Below are positions 1 through 10,328 of a DNA stretch of 64,000 nucleotides, piece by piece. Within the stretch, counting starts at the first letter, position 1. The number at the start of each line of letters is the position of its first letter. The notes below the pieces were generated by a model, which saw nothing but the letters and a program-made list of their open reading frames with translations, had not been told where the DNA came from and searched no databases. Origin of the DNA: Pogonophryne albipinna (Eukaryota; Chordata; Actinopteri; Perciformes; Artedidraconidae); contig CM053246.1 in NCBI GenBank assembly GCA_028583405.1, positions 1,546,570 through 1,610,569 on the forward strand, in the 5' to 3' direction. Both the position numbers and the translations under genes were made by a program.

Positions 1-573
1 TTGTAGTGTAGTAATGGCAATGACAATCTCAAGTCCCAGGCTCCTCCAACAATGCAACAATTAAAAAATAGTGCAAGAAGAAATGGAGCAGAATAGATTA
101 GAATAAAAAAGTGCAGATTATGTGATCTGACCAATGATCCTCCTGTTAGGCCAAGATGTGTCTTCTTGGCATTGTTTCAGATGTGAAAGCATCTTTTAAA
201 TAAGAAACATTATTCAAAATATTAATTATAGTTTGTTATTTAATTTTCTTTAGTTAGTATTTGTTTAATAACGGTCCCACTGCAGACACCCAACCAAGCC
301 AAAGCCTGTTGACCTTGCGGCAATCTGACAGGAGAAACAGAAGCATCCTGGTATCCTTGACCAGCTTTCTTGAATCTGACCTAGTGACCGGTCAGGTGGT
401 CAGGTGGGCAGATGGTCAGGTGGGCAAACACATGGAGGTGACATCCTCCTGCTGCAGCACCGGAGCAGTTTAAAAACAGCCAGTCTCTACAAAGCCTAAT
501 GACCTGGATACTCAACACAACACTGAACTACAGCTCCTGTGTTAGTGATTCTTCTAAAACTACAGTAACCACA
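1..573. other. intronic sequence, no gene seen
   Basis: This AT-rich stretch has no supported exon. Around 380-430 there is a short reiteration of GTCAGGTGG-like words. It is inferred to be part of the long intron of the transporter gene whose next exon starts at 6283. Short open frames here have no recognisable domains or splice context. Confidence 0.5.
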
Positions 574-1169
574 GACACATTAAAGGCTTCTCAATTCTCT
601 AATTTCCCCTCCTCGACTCCTCGGTCCTCGGTCCTCCGGTAGTGACCCGGAAATGGATTTCAGCGCGCCATGTTGAAGGATATCTCATTTCTCGAATCGA
701 GGACCGAGCGTCGAGGAGGCTCTCTGGAGGAGCTCTAATCGAGGAGACACTGATGGTTCCTCCACGGCTCCTTCGTGGATGCATTTCCGGCAACAGTGAT
801 GTTTCAAAGAGGCGTGACAAACGGCCGGACTTATCTCAGCCAATGACAGCTCTGCATGCATCCCCTGGATATTATTTTATTAACTGCTTTCATCCTTTAT
901 ATATACAGTCTATGCTTTTATCGCGACGCGATGTTTCCAGAGAGAACAGCTGTGAGGTCCGTGCAGAAAGCAGAGCAGTGTGTATAATATATATCACTCA
1001 GTATAACAGGCCTACATTACTCTGTATTTGTATGCTGTAGTTTAGTAGATATCTACAAACAAAGAGTCGATATTTTTCCAAGACCATTTAGTGCTTCACA
1101 TAATAAAATACACAATGGCTGTAGCCTGATTATGCTTTAGGAGCTGTGCGTGTTGTAGCCTACAGTGTG

Positions 1170-1337
<168 letters not shown>

Positions 1338-1544
1338 GTACAGTGCGTAGATGCGGCGGACAGACAGGTCTCAGTTGGTTTGGTGTCCTCTGCTTACTTT
1401 TAATAATTGTAAATAAAACCCGTAATTTATTTTCCTCATTGTAGCGATCAGAGAGGGGGGATATATCCAGTCTCTGATTGTGTTACGTTATTATGAGAGT
1501 GCTCTCATACTTGTTTGAATCTGAAATTGTATATATTCATATAA

Positions 1545-1646
<102 letters not shown>

Positions 1647-2267
1647 GCATCTGTAGCCTGTTATTGTCTCATTATACCGCACTGTGAATGAATCAAAGTA
1701 AATATATAAGTGGTCATGAACACATGTCCATCAGACAGAGGGCTGCTGTGCCTCCTGTCATCATTAATGGACGTCTCTTTAAAATGACCGCTCAGAGGAG
1801 AGGAGTTCTCATTTCTCTAACCGCCTGCTGCTTCCCCTCCTCTCTCCTCGGTTCCCCTCCTCAGTCCTCCGCTCGCATCTCCTGTGGGCGGGACTAAGAC
1901 ACGAGGATAGGAGTCGAGGATAGGAGTCGAGGAGAGGAAATTTGAGTATTGAGAAACCTTTAATGTGTATAATAAATAAGAGCTTCAGACTCCAAACATT
2001 ATAATAACAACATGTTAACATTATAAGGTGTTGCACAGTATTGCATATTGCATGTTTAGTTCACTTCAGTTTAGTTCAGTTTGGTTCAGTTTAGTTCGGT
2101 TCAGTTTAGTTTAGTCTTTTGCTCCTGAACACTTTGCTCTTTGATTTGAAGGTTTGTTGGAGGGTGTTAGCTGATGAGAATAAACGGCTGTAGTTGTAAA
2201 GCTGATGAAACATATTTCAGTAATAACAGAACGGTTAAGGGAATATTTATTGAGATTCGTTCTTCTT

Positions 2268-3250
2268 CTTCTTTTGGACACTCGGGTAAAGAGAGGGGCG
2301 GAGTTGTCAACTGATCACCATCTGGTGGTGAGTTGGGTCGAGTGGCGGGGGAAGCCTCTGGATAGACCTGGTAAGCCCAAACGTGTAGTTTGGGTGAACT
2401 GGGAACGTCTGGAGGAGGCCCAAGTTCAGGAGGCCTTCAACTCACACCTCCGGCGGAGCTTTTCGGGCATTCCTGTGGAGGTTGGGGACATTGAACCAGA
2501 GTGGGCGGTGTTCAAAGCCTCTATTGCCGAAGCCGCGGCGTGGAGCTGTGGTCTCAAGGTCTTAGGTGCCTCAAGGGGCGGTAACCCTCGAACCTCCTGG
2601 TGGACACCGGTGGTCAGGGAAGCCGTGCGACTGAAGAATGAGGCCTTCAGGGATTTGTTATCCAGGGAGACTCCCGAGGCAGTTGCAAGGTACCGACAGG
2701 CCCGAAGGGCAGCAGCCTCAGCCGTGGCCGAGGCAAAGCAGCGGGTGTGGGAGAAGTTCGGAGAAGACATGGAAAAGGACTTTCGGGCGGCACCAAAGTT
2801 GTTCTGGAAAACTGTCCGACACCTCAGGAGGGGGAAGCAGGGAACCATCCAAGCTGTGTTCAGTAAGGATGGGACGTTGTTGACCTCAACTGATAGGGTG
2901 TTAGGGCGTTGGAAGGAACAATTTGAGGGACTCCTGAACCCGACAACTCCGCCCTCTATGTTAGTGGCAGAGCTGGAGTATGACGGGGGGAGGTCACTGA
3001 GGTCGTCAAACAACTCCACAGTGGCAAAGCCCCGGGGGTGGATGAGATCCGCCCAGAAATGCTGAAGGCTCTGGGTGTTGAGGGACTGTCATGGTTGACA
3101 CGTCTCATCAACGTTGCGTGGAAGTCGGAAACAGTACCGAAGGAGTGGCAGACCGGGGTGGTGGTTCCCCTTTTTAAAAAGGGGGATCAGAGGGTGTGTG
3201 CCAATTACAGAGGCATCACACTACACAGCCTCCCCGGGAAAGTGTACTCT
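2268..3250 (+). pseudogene. Rex3 (RTE-clade LINE), 5' portion of ORF
   Basis: The translation gives the linker between endonuclease and reverse transcriptase of fish Rex3 elements (DTRVKRGAELSTDHHLV near the start, WWTPVVREAV, RRGKQGT, GRWKEQFEGLLNP). In a second frame it continues into the first RT blocks (VDEIRPEMLKAL, WQTGVVVPLFKKGD, NYRGITLHSLPGKVY). The change of frame near 2990-3040 shows an indel. The endonuclease domain is missing, as in most 5'-truncated Rex3 copies. GTTCTTCTT at 2259-2267 repeats at 5285-5293 and is a plausible 9-bp target duplication for the whole element. A MITE splits the copy at 3251. Confidence 0.88.
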
Positions 3251-3251
3251 A

Positions 3252-4018
3252 ATGCCGCGTTTCCACTGCAGCGGGTAGCTCGCTTTAAGCGTGCCGAGCC
3301 GTGCGGGGCCCGTTTTTGGTTGCGTTTCCACTTGGCCTAGTTTTGGCCCGGGGCTACTTTTTCACCTTTTTTCTGGCCCGACTAAATCGTGGTTCTAGGG
3401 CCAGGAACAACCAGGCTGAGTCGGGCTGAGTATGCTAAACTAGAGAGAGAATCGCTGGCAAGGGGGCTACAACTACAACAAGATGAACATATTTGACCGT
3501 GATTTAATTGTAATACACGTTTCAAAATGATGCCGAAGTAACAACATACTGATACCGGTTAGTAAAAACCATGAATTAATGCTTTGACAAGTCTGCAGAC
3601 AGACGGCAGGCGAAAAACCTTTTAAAATGCGTGCTTTCTAAATGGAGCTTGGCTAAGCTAACGTTATATATGCTCCGACCGTCCACACTCACAACAACGG
3701 CCTATACAGACATAAATAAACCAGCGACTGTATTCTCCATGACACAGACAGTCTGTGGTTTGTACTTGTTTAACTTTTGTCTAGTTTCTGAACAGATATG
3801 AGGAGCTGTGAGCTCTGAGTGCTAAGAGCTAACGGCTGTGTTGGTTTTCTGGGGCTCTCATTGAAGATGACGTCACGGCTCCGCCTACACTGCGTTACTA
3901 TAGTAACTGCCCCAGTTCCTAAACTGTAATGGAAGCGCAGCATTAAAGTGAGCCGGGCCTAATAAGGCCTAACCAAACCGAGCGAGGCCGAGCGAGGCCT
4001 GCAGTGGAAACGCGCCAT
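3252..4018. mobile_element. MITE inserted in the Rex3 RT, TA target duplication
   Basis: The inverted ends read ATGCCGCGTTTCCACTGCAG on the left and, complemented, ATGGCGCGTTTCCACTGCAG on the right, with one mismatch in 20. TA flanks both sides (3250-3251 and 4019-4020). Removing the insert rejoins the Rex3 sequence across the VY/VLERR codons, which fixes both boundaries. The interior (767 bp) is non-coding. The superfamily is not certain; a mariner-like or IS4EU/ISL2EU-type origin would fit the TA duplication. Confidence 0.85.
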
Positions 4019-4020
4019 TA

Positions 4021-5284
4021 GGTACTCGAAAGGAGGGTCAGGCCGATTGTCGAACCTCAGATTGAGGAGGAATAATGCGGATTCCGTCCTGGTCGTGGAA
4101 CGACGGATCAGCTTTTTACTCTCGCAAGGATCCTGGAGGGGGCCTGGAAGTACGCTTATCCGGTCTACATGTGTTTTGTAGACTTGGAGAAGGCGTATGA
4201 CCGAGTTCCCAGGGAGTTACTGTGGGAGGTGCTGCGGGAGTATGGGGTGAGGGGGTCTCTACTCAGGGCCATCCAATCTCTGAACTCCCAAAGCGAGAGC
4301 TGTGTCCGGGTCCTCGGCAGTAAGTCGGACCCATTTCCGGTGAGGGTTGGCCTCCGCCAGGGCTGCGCTTTGTCACCAATCCTGTTTGTAATATACATGG
4401 ATCGGATTTCGAGGCGTAGTCGTGGGGGAGGGGGTCTACAGTTCGGTGGACTAAGGATTGCACCACAGATTTTTTCAGATGATGTGGTTCTAATGGCTTC
4501 ATCGGTCTGCGACCTTCAGCACTCACTGGATCGGTTCGCAACCGAGTGTGAAGCGGCTGGGATGAGGATCAGCACCTCCAAATCTGAGGCCATGGTTCTC
4601 AGCAGGAAACCGATGGACTGTCCACTCCAAGAAGGGAATGAGTCCTTACCCCAAGTGAAGGAGTTCAAGTATCTCAGGGTCTTGTTCTCGAGTGAGGGAA
4701 CAATGGAGCGTGAGATGGGCCGGAGAATCGGAGCAGCGGGAGCGGTACTGCAGTCGCTTTACCGCACCGTTGTGACGAAAAGGGAGCTGAGCCAGAAGGC
4801 AAAGCTCTCTGTCTACCGGGCCATTTTCGTTCCTACCCTCACCTATGGTCATGAAGGATGGGTCATGACCGAAAGAACGAGATTGCGGATACAAGCGGCC
4901 GAGATGGGTTTTCTCCGCAGGGTGGCTGGTGTCTCCCTTAGGAATAAGGTGAGAAGTTCGGTCATCCGGGTGGGACTCGGAGTTGAGCCGCTCCTCCTTC
5001 GCGTCGAAAGGAGCCAGTTGAGGTGGTTCGGGCACCTAGTTAGGATGCCACCTGGGCGCCTCCCTAGGGAGGTGTTCCAGGCACGTCCAGCTGGGAAGAG
5101 CCAAGGGGTAGACCTAGGACCAGGTGGAGGGATTATATCTCTTCGCTGGCCTGGGAGCGCCTTGGGATCCCCCAGTCAGAGCTGGTTGATGTCGCCAGGG
5201 AAAAGAAAGTTTGGGGCTCTCTGCTGGAACTGCTACCCCCGCGACCCGACCACGGATAAGCGGGAGAAGATGGATGGATGGATG
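4021..5284 (+). pseudogene. Rex3 (RTE-clade LINE), RT and C-terminal portion
   Basis: This continues the Rex3 frame: MCFVDLEKAYDRVPRELLW (RT block with the first catalytic Asp), GLRQGCALSPILF, then IFSDDVVLMAS where active copies have FADDVV, then EFKYL, YRAIFVPTLTYGHE and LRWFGHLVRMPPGRLP. The A-to-S change in the FADD box and the frame breaks near both ends indicate a dead copy. The 3' end is a short (GATG)n run at 5268-5284, typical of Rex3. The 3' flank repeats the 5' flank GTTCTTCTT, so the two halves are one insertion. Confidence 0.9.
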
Positions 5285-5293
5285 GTTCTTCTT

Positions 5294-5589
5294 GTTTCAC
5301 TACATCCAATAGTAATTAAAGCTGACTTACAAGCTTAAACATGATATAACTACAGTACTAGACTTTTATATAGATGTGAAGACACATTTCTGCAAAGTAT
5401 AGGATTCTGAAATTCATTTTCTTATTTTTTTGGATCAATTATTCATTTATTTGTCAATTTAGAACACAGGGTTGCACAATGAAATTTACATTTTATTCTC
5501 ACAGAATGTATGATCAATTATTTAAAGTATTTGAATTGGAATAGAAAAAAAATGTATATAGTGACTAATAGACACAATGTTATATAGTT

Positions 5590-5590
<1 letters not shown>
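5294..5590. other. AT-rich intronic sequence, nothing recognised
   Basis: No coding, repeat or structural signal was seen beyond A/T runs. Confidence 0.5.
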
Positions 5591-5960
<370 letters not shown>

Positions 5961-6282
5961 GATCGCCATGACCCACACTTAGCCCATGCAGTCATGTATA
6001 TGTTTATATATCAAATATGAGGTGGATACTCATGATCCCGCGAGGATGATTCCTTCATGACTTCACCATCAATCCAGAATTTCTACTTGAATTAAGTAAT
6101 AGATACATTTCATTGCTATACAATTAACACCATGTATTCCTGCTCCCCAGAGGATAACCTCTTTGGATTTAAATGACTCCATGTTGTTTTCTTTAGTGTC
6201 ACCTTCTGGACAACTGTACACGGTTAGCTTCACCACTTTAAAGAGTCTAACTGATAAATCATCAGTGTTTTGTTTGCTTCAG

Positions 6283-6516
6283 GTACTTCCCATTTGGAAT
6301 CGTCTTCCTGGTGGCGGGTAAGATCCTGGACATGCAAGACCCAAGCACGCTGGGGAAGAAGCTGGGCTGGTATGGCATCACCGTGCTCGCTGGCCTCTTT
6401 GTCCATGGACTTATCCTCCTCCCTTTCTTCTACTTTGTCCTCACCAAGAAGAACCCCTTTACCTACATCCGCGGGCTGCTGCAGGCCATGGTGATCGCCC
6501 TGGCAACCTCCTCCAG
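6283..6516 (+). CDS. slc1a7: EAAT5-like glutamate transporter, exon with TM6/HP1 start
   Basis: This internal exon follows a polypyrimidine-AG acceptor (AG at 6281-6282) and ends at a GT donor at 6517. It starts in phase, with a G completing a Trp codon. Its 234 bp encode YFPFGIVFLVAGKILDMQD, a hydrophobic helix, TKKNPFTYIRGLLQA, and ATSS at the beginning of re-entrant hairpin HP1. SLC1A proteins are trimeric sodium-coupled carriers of acidic amino acids in the plasma membrane; EAAT5 is the retinal form with a large chloride conductance. The wording GKILDMQDPS and the later [16 protein letters not shown] favour EAAT5 over EAAT1-4. Reading on past the donor gives a stop, so the donor is needed. 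The preceding exon is not in the window, so this intron is at least 6.28 kb long. Confidence 0.88.
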
Positions 6517-6597
6517 GTCAGAGTCAAGGAAAGCCCTGCTTTACCTGCCAGTCTGTGGATGTTTTCAAGGTAGTCATTAAATGTCGTATCTTCTCAG

Positions 6598-6792
6598 CTC
6601 TGCCACGCTTCCAATCACCATGAAGTGTTTGTTGGAAAACTGCCACGTGGACCGACAAATTGCTCGCTTCGTCCTACCCGTGGGGGCTACAATCAACATG
6701 GATGGGACGGCACTGTACGAGGCTGTGGCGGCCATCTTCATTGCTCAGGTTAATGACTATGAGCTGGACTTCGGCCAGTTGGTCACCATCAG
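6598..6792 (+). CDS. slc1a7: EAAT5-like glutamate transporter, exon with HP1/TM7
   Basis: This 195-bp exon lies between an AG acceptor (6596-6597) and a GT donor (6793-6794). The 81-bp intron before it splits an AGC serine codon, so the joined text reads [10 protein letters not shown], the HP1 tip. The exon then encodes [39 protein letters not shown] (TM7, with the NMDGT sodium/substrate motif) and [16 protein letters not shown]. The NMDGT motif is intact, so the exon is not visibly degraded. The 195-bp length is usual for this exon in vertebrate SLC1A genes. Confidence 0.9.
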
Positions 6793-7125
6793 GTAAACCA
6801 ACAGACATTGTTTGCCTGAGAAACTTGAAGAACTTGTTTAGACTTTATTTCCCAAATGGAAATAATCTATAACAAATGGACACAATATGTGAATGTTTTT
6901 AATTATATGTCTACTGCAAGAGATTCCCACTATAACTTATACTTTACTTTGTATGCATAGCACAAATCATGCTTCAGTCCTAAATGTGATTGTACAGCAA
7001 ATCGATACAATGCAACAAAAATGTGATTCTCAGTAAGGACTTTAAATTGTGAAAAGGCCAATACATTTAGTTTGAATAAATATATTATGTTAAATTTGAC
7101 TCTTACTTCTGTTGTCCTCATGCAG

Positions 7126-7260
7126 CATCACGGCCACAGCTGCCAGCATCGGTGCAGCAGGGATCCCTCAGGCTGGTCTGGTTACCATGGTGATTGTACT
7201 GACATCAGTAGGGCTGCCCCCAGATGACATCACACTCATCGTGGCCATCGACTGGATTCT
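7126..7260 (+). CDS. slc1a7: EAAT5-like glutamate transporter, exon with HP2
   Basis: This 135-bp exon (acceptor AG 7124-7125, donor GT 7261) encodes [35 protein letters not shown] and [11 protein letters not shown], which are HP2 and the start of TM8. The [11 protein letters not shown] loop is the substrate-gating hairpin of the family and is fully conserved here. The exon ends inside a Leu codon that is completed by the next exon at 8190. Confidence 0.9.
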
Positions 7261-7354
7261 GTGAGTTTACAGTACTGGTTATGTAGAAAGGTCTCTGTCT
7301 CAGCATTTCAGTATTATTAACGGTACATTGTAGAATAGAGTAAAAAAAAAATCC

Positions 7355-8092
7355 ATTACTTAATCAATCAACAACTTTATTAATCCCGCAAGGGGCAATT
7401 GGTTATGAGCAGCAGCTTATGTCATAGACACAGGCAGGAACATACAGGAAGAAAACACACAGATACACCCGGGAGCACAGATGTGGATCATTTCAATTTA
7501 CACTATAAATAGTTCATAGCATCACAATAATAAATAAATAATAAAAAGTTAAAAGCCTTTCAAGAATTTAAAAGTTTGAGTGCAGAAGGGATGAATGATT
7601 TTGAAAAGCGATGAGTCCTTTGATCAGGCAGAGCATATCTACGCCCAGATGGCAACAGATGAAATTAATGTGAGAGTACATGACCTGGGGAGACCAGAAT
7701 GCTCTCGGCTTTCCGCAGAATCTGTTGGTTACAGAAGGAGTTTCAGTCTCTCTGTTTCACGCCGATGATCTTAGAGCAGGTTTTAACAATGCTGTTCAGG
7801 CTGTTCCTGTCTTTCCGTGTAAGGCTATGGAACCAGCAGATAAAAGAAAAACAAATACGGCTCTCAATGAATGCTTGGTAAAAACGACAAAGAATGAAAG
7901 GCCTGACAGAGAAAGAGTTCAGTTTGCGAAGAAGGTGCATTCTCTGTTGACCCCGCTTCACAATACACTCAGTATTCACATCAAATGTGAGGTGGTCATC
8001 GAAAATGGTATTTGTATGATGTGACAATTTCTACATTGTCATTGTGTATGATGCACTCCTTAGGAACATCCTTGTGACGTCTACAAAAAAAA
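7355..8092 (-). mobile_element. Rex1/Babar-like LINE, 5'-truncated, in intron
   Basis: On the minus strand 8027-7743 encodes a post-RT C-terminal segment (NTECIVKRGQQRMHLLRKLN, PFILCRFYQAFIESRICFSF, KTCSKIIGVKQRD) characteristic of Rex1/Babar LINEs. The upstream reading toward 8090 (DVPKEC...NVEIVTSYKY) is the preceding part in a shifted frame. The 3' UTR ends near 7358 in ATTAATAAAGTTG, typical of these elements. Only the last fifth of the element is present, and frame breaks show it is dead. It is antisense to the host gene. Confidence 0.8.
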
Positions 8093-8107
8093 AGACGTCA
8101 CAAGGAT
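8068..8107. repeat. perfect 15-bp inverted repeat
   Basis: ATCCTTGTGACGTCT at 8068-8082 is mirrored exactly at 8093-8107, with a 10-base A-rich loop between. A further GACGTCT follows directly. It sits at the 5' truncation edge of the Rex1-like LINE, so it may be a by-product of that insertion. Confidence 0.85.
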
Positions 8108-8189
8108 GACGTCTTTACTACTCTGAGACTTTCGTCCAGAGTAGTTTAGGTTTCACGGTGTCTCCCTTTAATCACACCTGTTTCTACAG

Positions 8190-8292
8190 TGACAGGTTTC
8201 GAACCATGATCAACGTTCTGGGCGACGCTTTGGCAGCGGGAATCATCGCCCATCTCTGTCGGAAAGATTTCCCCCTCAGTGGAGCAGAAAAG
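8190..8292 (+). CDS. slc1a7: EAAT5-like glutamate transporter, exon with TM8 end
   Basis: This 103-bp exon (acceptor AG 8188-8189, donor GT 8293) encodes [34 protein letters not shown]. The Asp and the Arg three residues later are the family positions that contact the substrate amino and side-chain carboxyl groups; the Arg separates acidic-amino-acid carriers from the neutral ASCT carriers. [16 protein letters not shown] is the best evidence for EAAT5 rather than EAAT1-4. The exon ends in phase 0 at AAG. Confidence 0.9.
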
Positions 8293-8443
8293 GTAAAAAA
8301 TAAAACACCATCTGCAATTTTATCTATGAAAATCTTACTCTGTGTATGTTGGCTATTAACTTAATCTTACTATTCTGACTTAATCTTACTTTTCTGACCT
8401 TTTAAAGTAATGTATTAAATCTTTTTAGACGTTTTACCTTTAA

Positions 8444-9217
8444 AGCTCACCTATTATACTGTATTCGAACAATATATTATAGGGCCATATCTATACAAAA
8501 CATGTCTCTATAGGGTCACCCATTGTAGCATGCCTCATACCCCTCTATTTCAGCCCTGTTACTAAAGTGCTGATTCTGGGTCTGGCCCTTTAAATGTAGC
8601 CAAGCTGCTGCTGGCCACACCCCCTTGGAGCTGCTGCTGGTCACGCCCCTTTGGAGCGTCCACATGCAAGCAGTGAGCTCTGTGAAGAGAAGGCTGTCTA
8701 CCAGCAGAAACTCAGATAAATGCTGCCGTGATTAAACGCCATATTATGTTCCAAACCACATCAAGCATTATTTCTGAAACAGTATGGAGCTCAAACGCTT
8801 TCTCTCTCGCGGGTTTACCACAAGGTGAGTACCTTTTATATCCTGCTTCTTTACACATACTCCAGTACAGCGTTAGCTCTGAGTGTTAGCGATGCTTGCT
8901 AATGTAAACAAAGACCATATTACTTCCAAAACACGTTGCGCATTGTTTCTGATACAGCGTATTTATTTCTGATAGGGGACGATAGGTTGGGTGGGCGGGA
9001 CGTTGCCAGGAGTTCAACGTAAAGCCCGCCCACATTTTAGTAATGTCGTCATGACGCAGCAAATCTGGATCAGCTCCATTGTTCCCCCGTTTTCAGAGAT
9101 TTGGGTAAGGTGGAAAAGAGAGAGGGTTGTATTTTTGGAAACTTTGTGAGTCTCCTTACACACCGGGGACACATATTTATTTATAAAATACATCACAAAG
9201 TGCATAATAGGTGACCT
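8444..9217. mobile_element. MITE with TTAA target duplication
   Basis: The inverted ends are AGCTCACCTATTATAC on the left and, complemented, AGGTCACCTATTATGC on the right. They are flanked by TTAA at 8440-8443 and 9218-9221. The 774-bp interior is non-coding. TTAA points to a piggyBac- or Kolobok-type transposase acting in trans. It lies in the intron before the last transporter exon. Confidence 0.85.
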
Positions 9218-9606
9218 TTAACTTAAATAACAACAGAAAAAGGTTGCTCTTTTGGAGGCAATTACAAATCCCAAATCAAATATCACTCTCTATAACTTCT
9301 GATTGGAAACACAAACCTGTCGATTACAACTCTGAGCTGTAACTGAATTTATACCTGTTGGGTTTTCTCAGATTGTGGAGTCAACCACAACAGATTAGAT
9401 CCCTTACTCTTATCTTAAATCCTTGTGAGACTTTGTCAAGCCCCACCCACTCTGCTTCACTCTTTTGCTGGGCAGAAAAAGTTCATTCATAACCAACTGA
9501 GAACTAAGAATTCATTAAGTCACAGAACTCTTTATTACTGTATAAACTCACAAAGTGAGTTATCTTATCTGTTATACTATTAATGTAGCACCTAGCCAAA
9601 GGAATG

Positions 9607-9645
9607 CAATTTGAGGCAAAAATAATAATTTTTTGCCTCAAATTG
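9607..9645. repeat. 15-bp perfect hairpin
   Basis: CAATTTGAGGCAAAA at 9607-9621 is the exact complement of 9631-9645, with a 9-base AT loop. It lies in otherwise unremarkable intron sequence (9222-10157). Confidence 0.85.
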
Positions 9646-10157
9646 GCAAAAAATGGGCAGACACACAGATCTGTCCAATCTACCAACACCTCTAATGCTC
9701 AGCAATCTCTTGTCTGGTTAAAGTTTCCCCCTTTATTTAGAAAAATAAATGTCACACAACCTTCATTTCATAAAATGTCTCAGCACAAGCACGTTCTCAA
9801 ACAAGAAGGCTGAGCCAGTAGGTGGCAATAAAGTCTACAATGAAAACACCAGAGTAGAACATATGTACAAATAACACGTTTATTTTTCTTTGGCAGCAGT
9901 AAATTCAAATACAAACAATAGTAGCAAATGTATATTTTATGTATACTAACCTATTTCCTCACCTTTATCATGTAACCCATTCCGACTGGATGGGACATGT
10001 GTGTGTATCACATATCCTTTCTGGCACATTGACCTGTGTTCTATGGCAACAAATGTGTCCATCATTGTTGTTGTTTCAGACATATGCTTTAAAAAAAATG
10101 TCTTGATCACTTCACAGTTTGCATCTAATGTCTAAATGTGATGTGTTTTTCCTTCAG

Positions 10158-10328
10158 GCTGGGCCATCTTATGGTACGCAGAATCCTCACGCTCACAACA
10201 ACTCTAACAGTGTAGAAGTGCCAATGACAGAGATCCACACACACAAAGACTGTATGTTTGATACGACGGGCGACTCAGTCGGCGAGAGGCACGCACACAC
10301 CGTTTACTATAACATCTGTCAGGTGTGA
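10158..10328 (+). CDS. slc1a7: EAAT5-like glutamate transporter, last coding exon
   Basis: This 171-bp terminal exon (acceptor AG 10156-10157) is in phase with the exon ending at 8292. It encodes a hydrophilic cytoplasmic tail of 56 residues starting AGPSYGTQNPHAHNNSNSVE and ending HTVYYNICQV before a TGA at 10326-10328. The terminal -x-C-Q-V resembles a PDZ-type C-terminus, although position -2 is Cys instead of the usual Ser/Thr. EAAT5 tails are known PDZ ligands. The His-rich tail is the least conserved part of the family, so the exon call rests on splice phase, the stop and the conserved-looking end. Confidence 0.8.
   Translation, partial: AGPSYGTQNPHAHNNSNSVEVPMTEIHTHKDCMFDTTGDSVGERHAHTVYYNICQV

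Noticed and set aside
642..1040. 132-codon open frame as an exon of the transporter
   Set aside because: It shows no SLC1A similarity and lies inside a transposon with inverted ends.
2205..2267. Upstream start codon for the Rex3-like frame
   Set aside because: The first codons are host intron sequence before the duplicated GTTCTTCTT; the frame is open there by chance.
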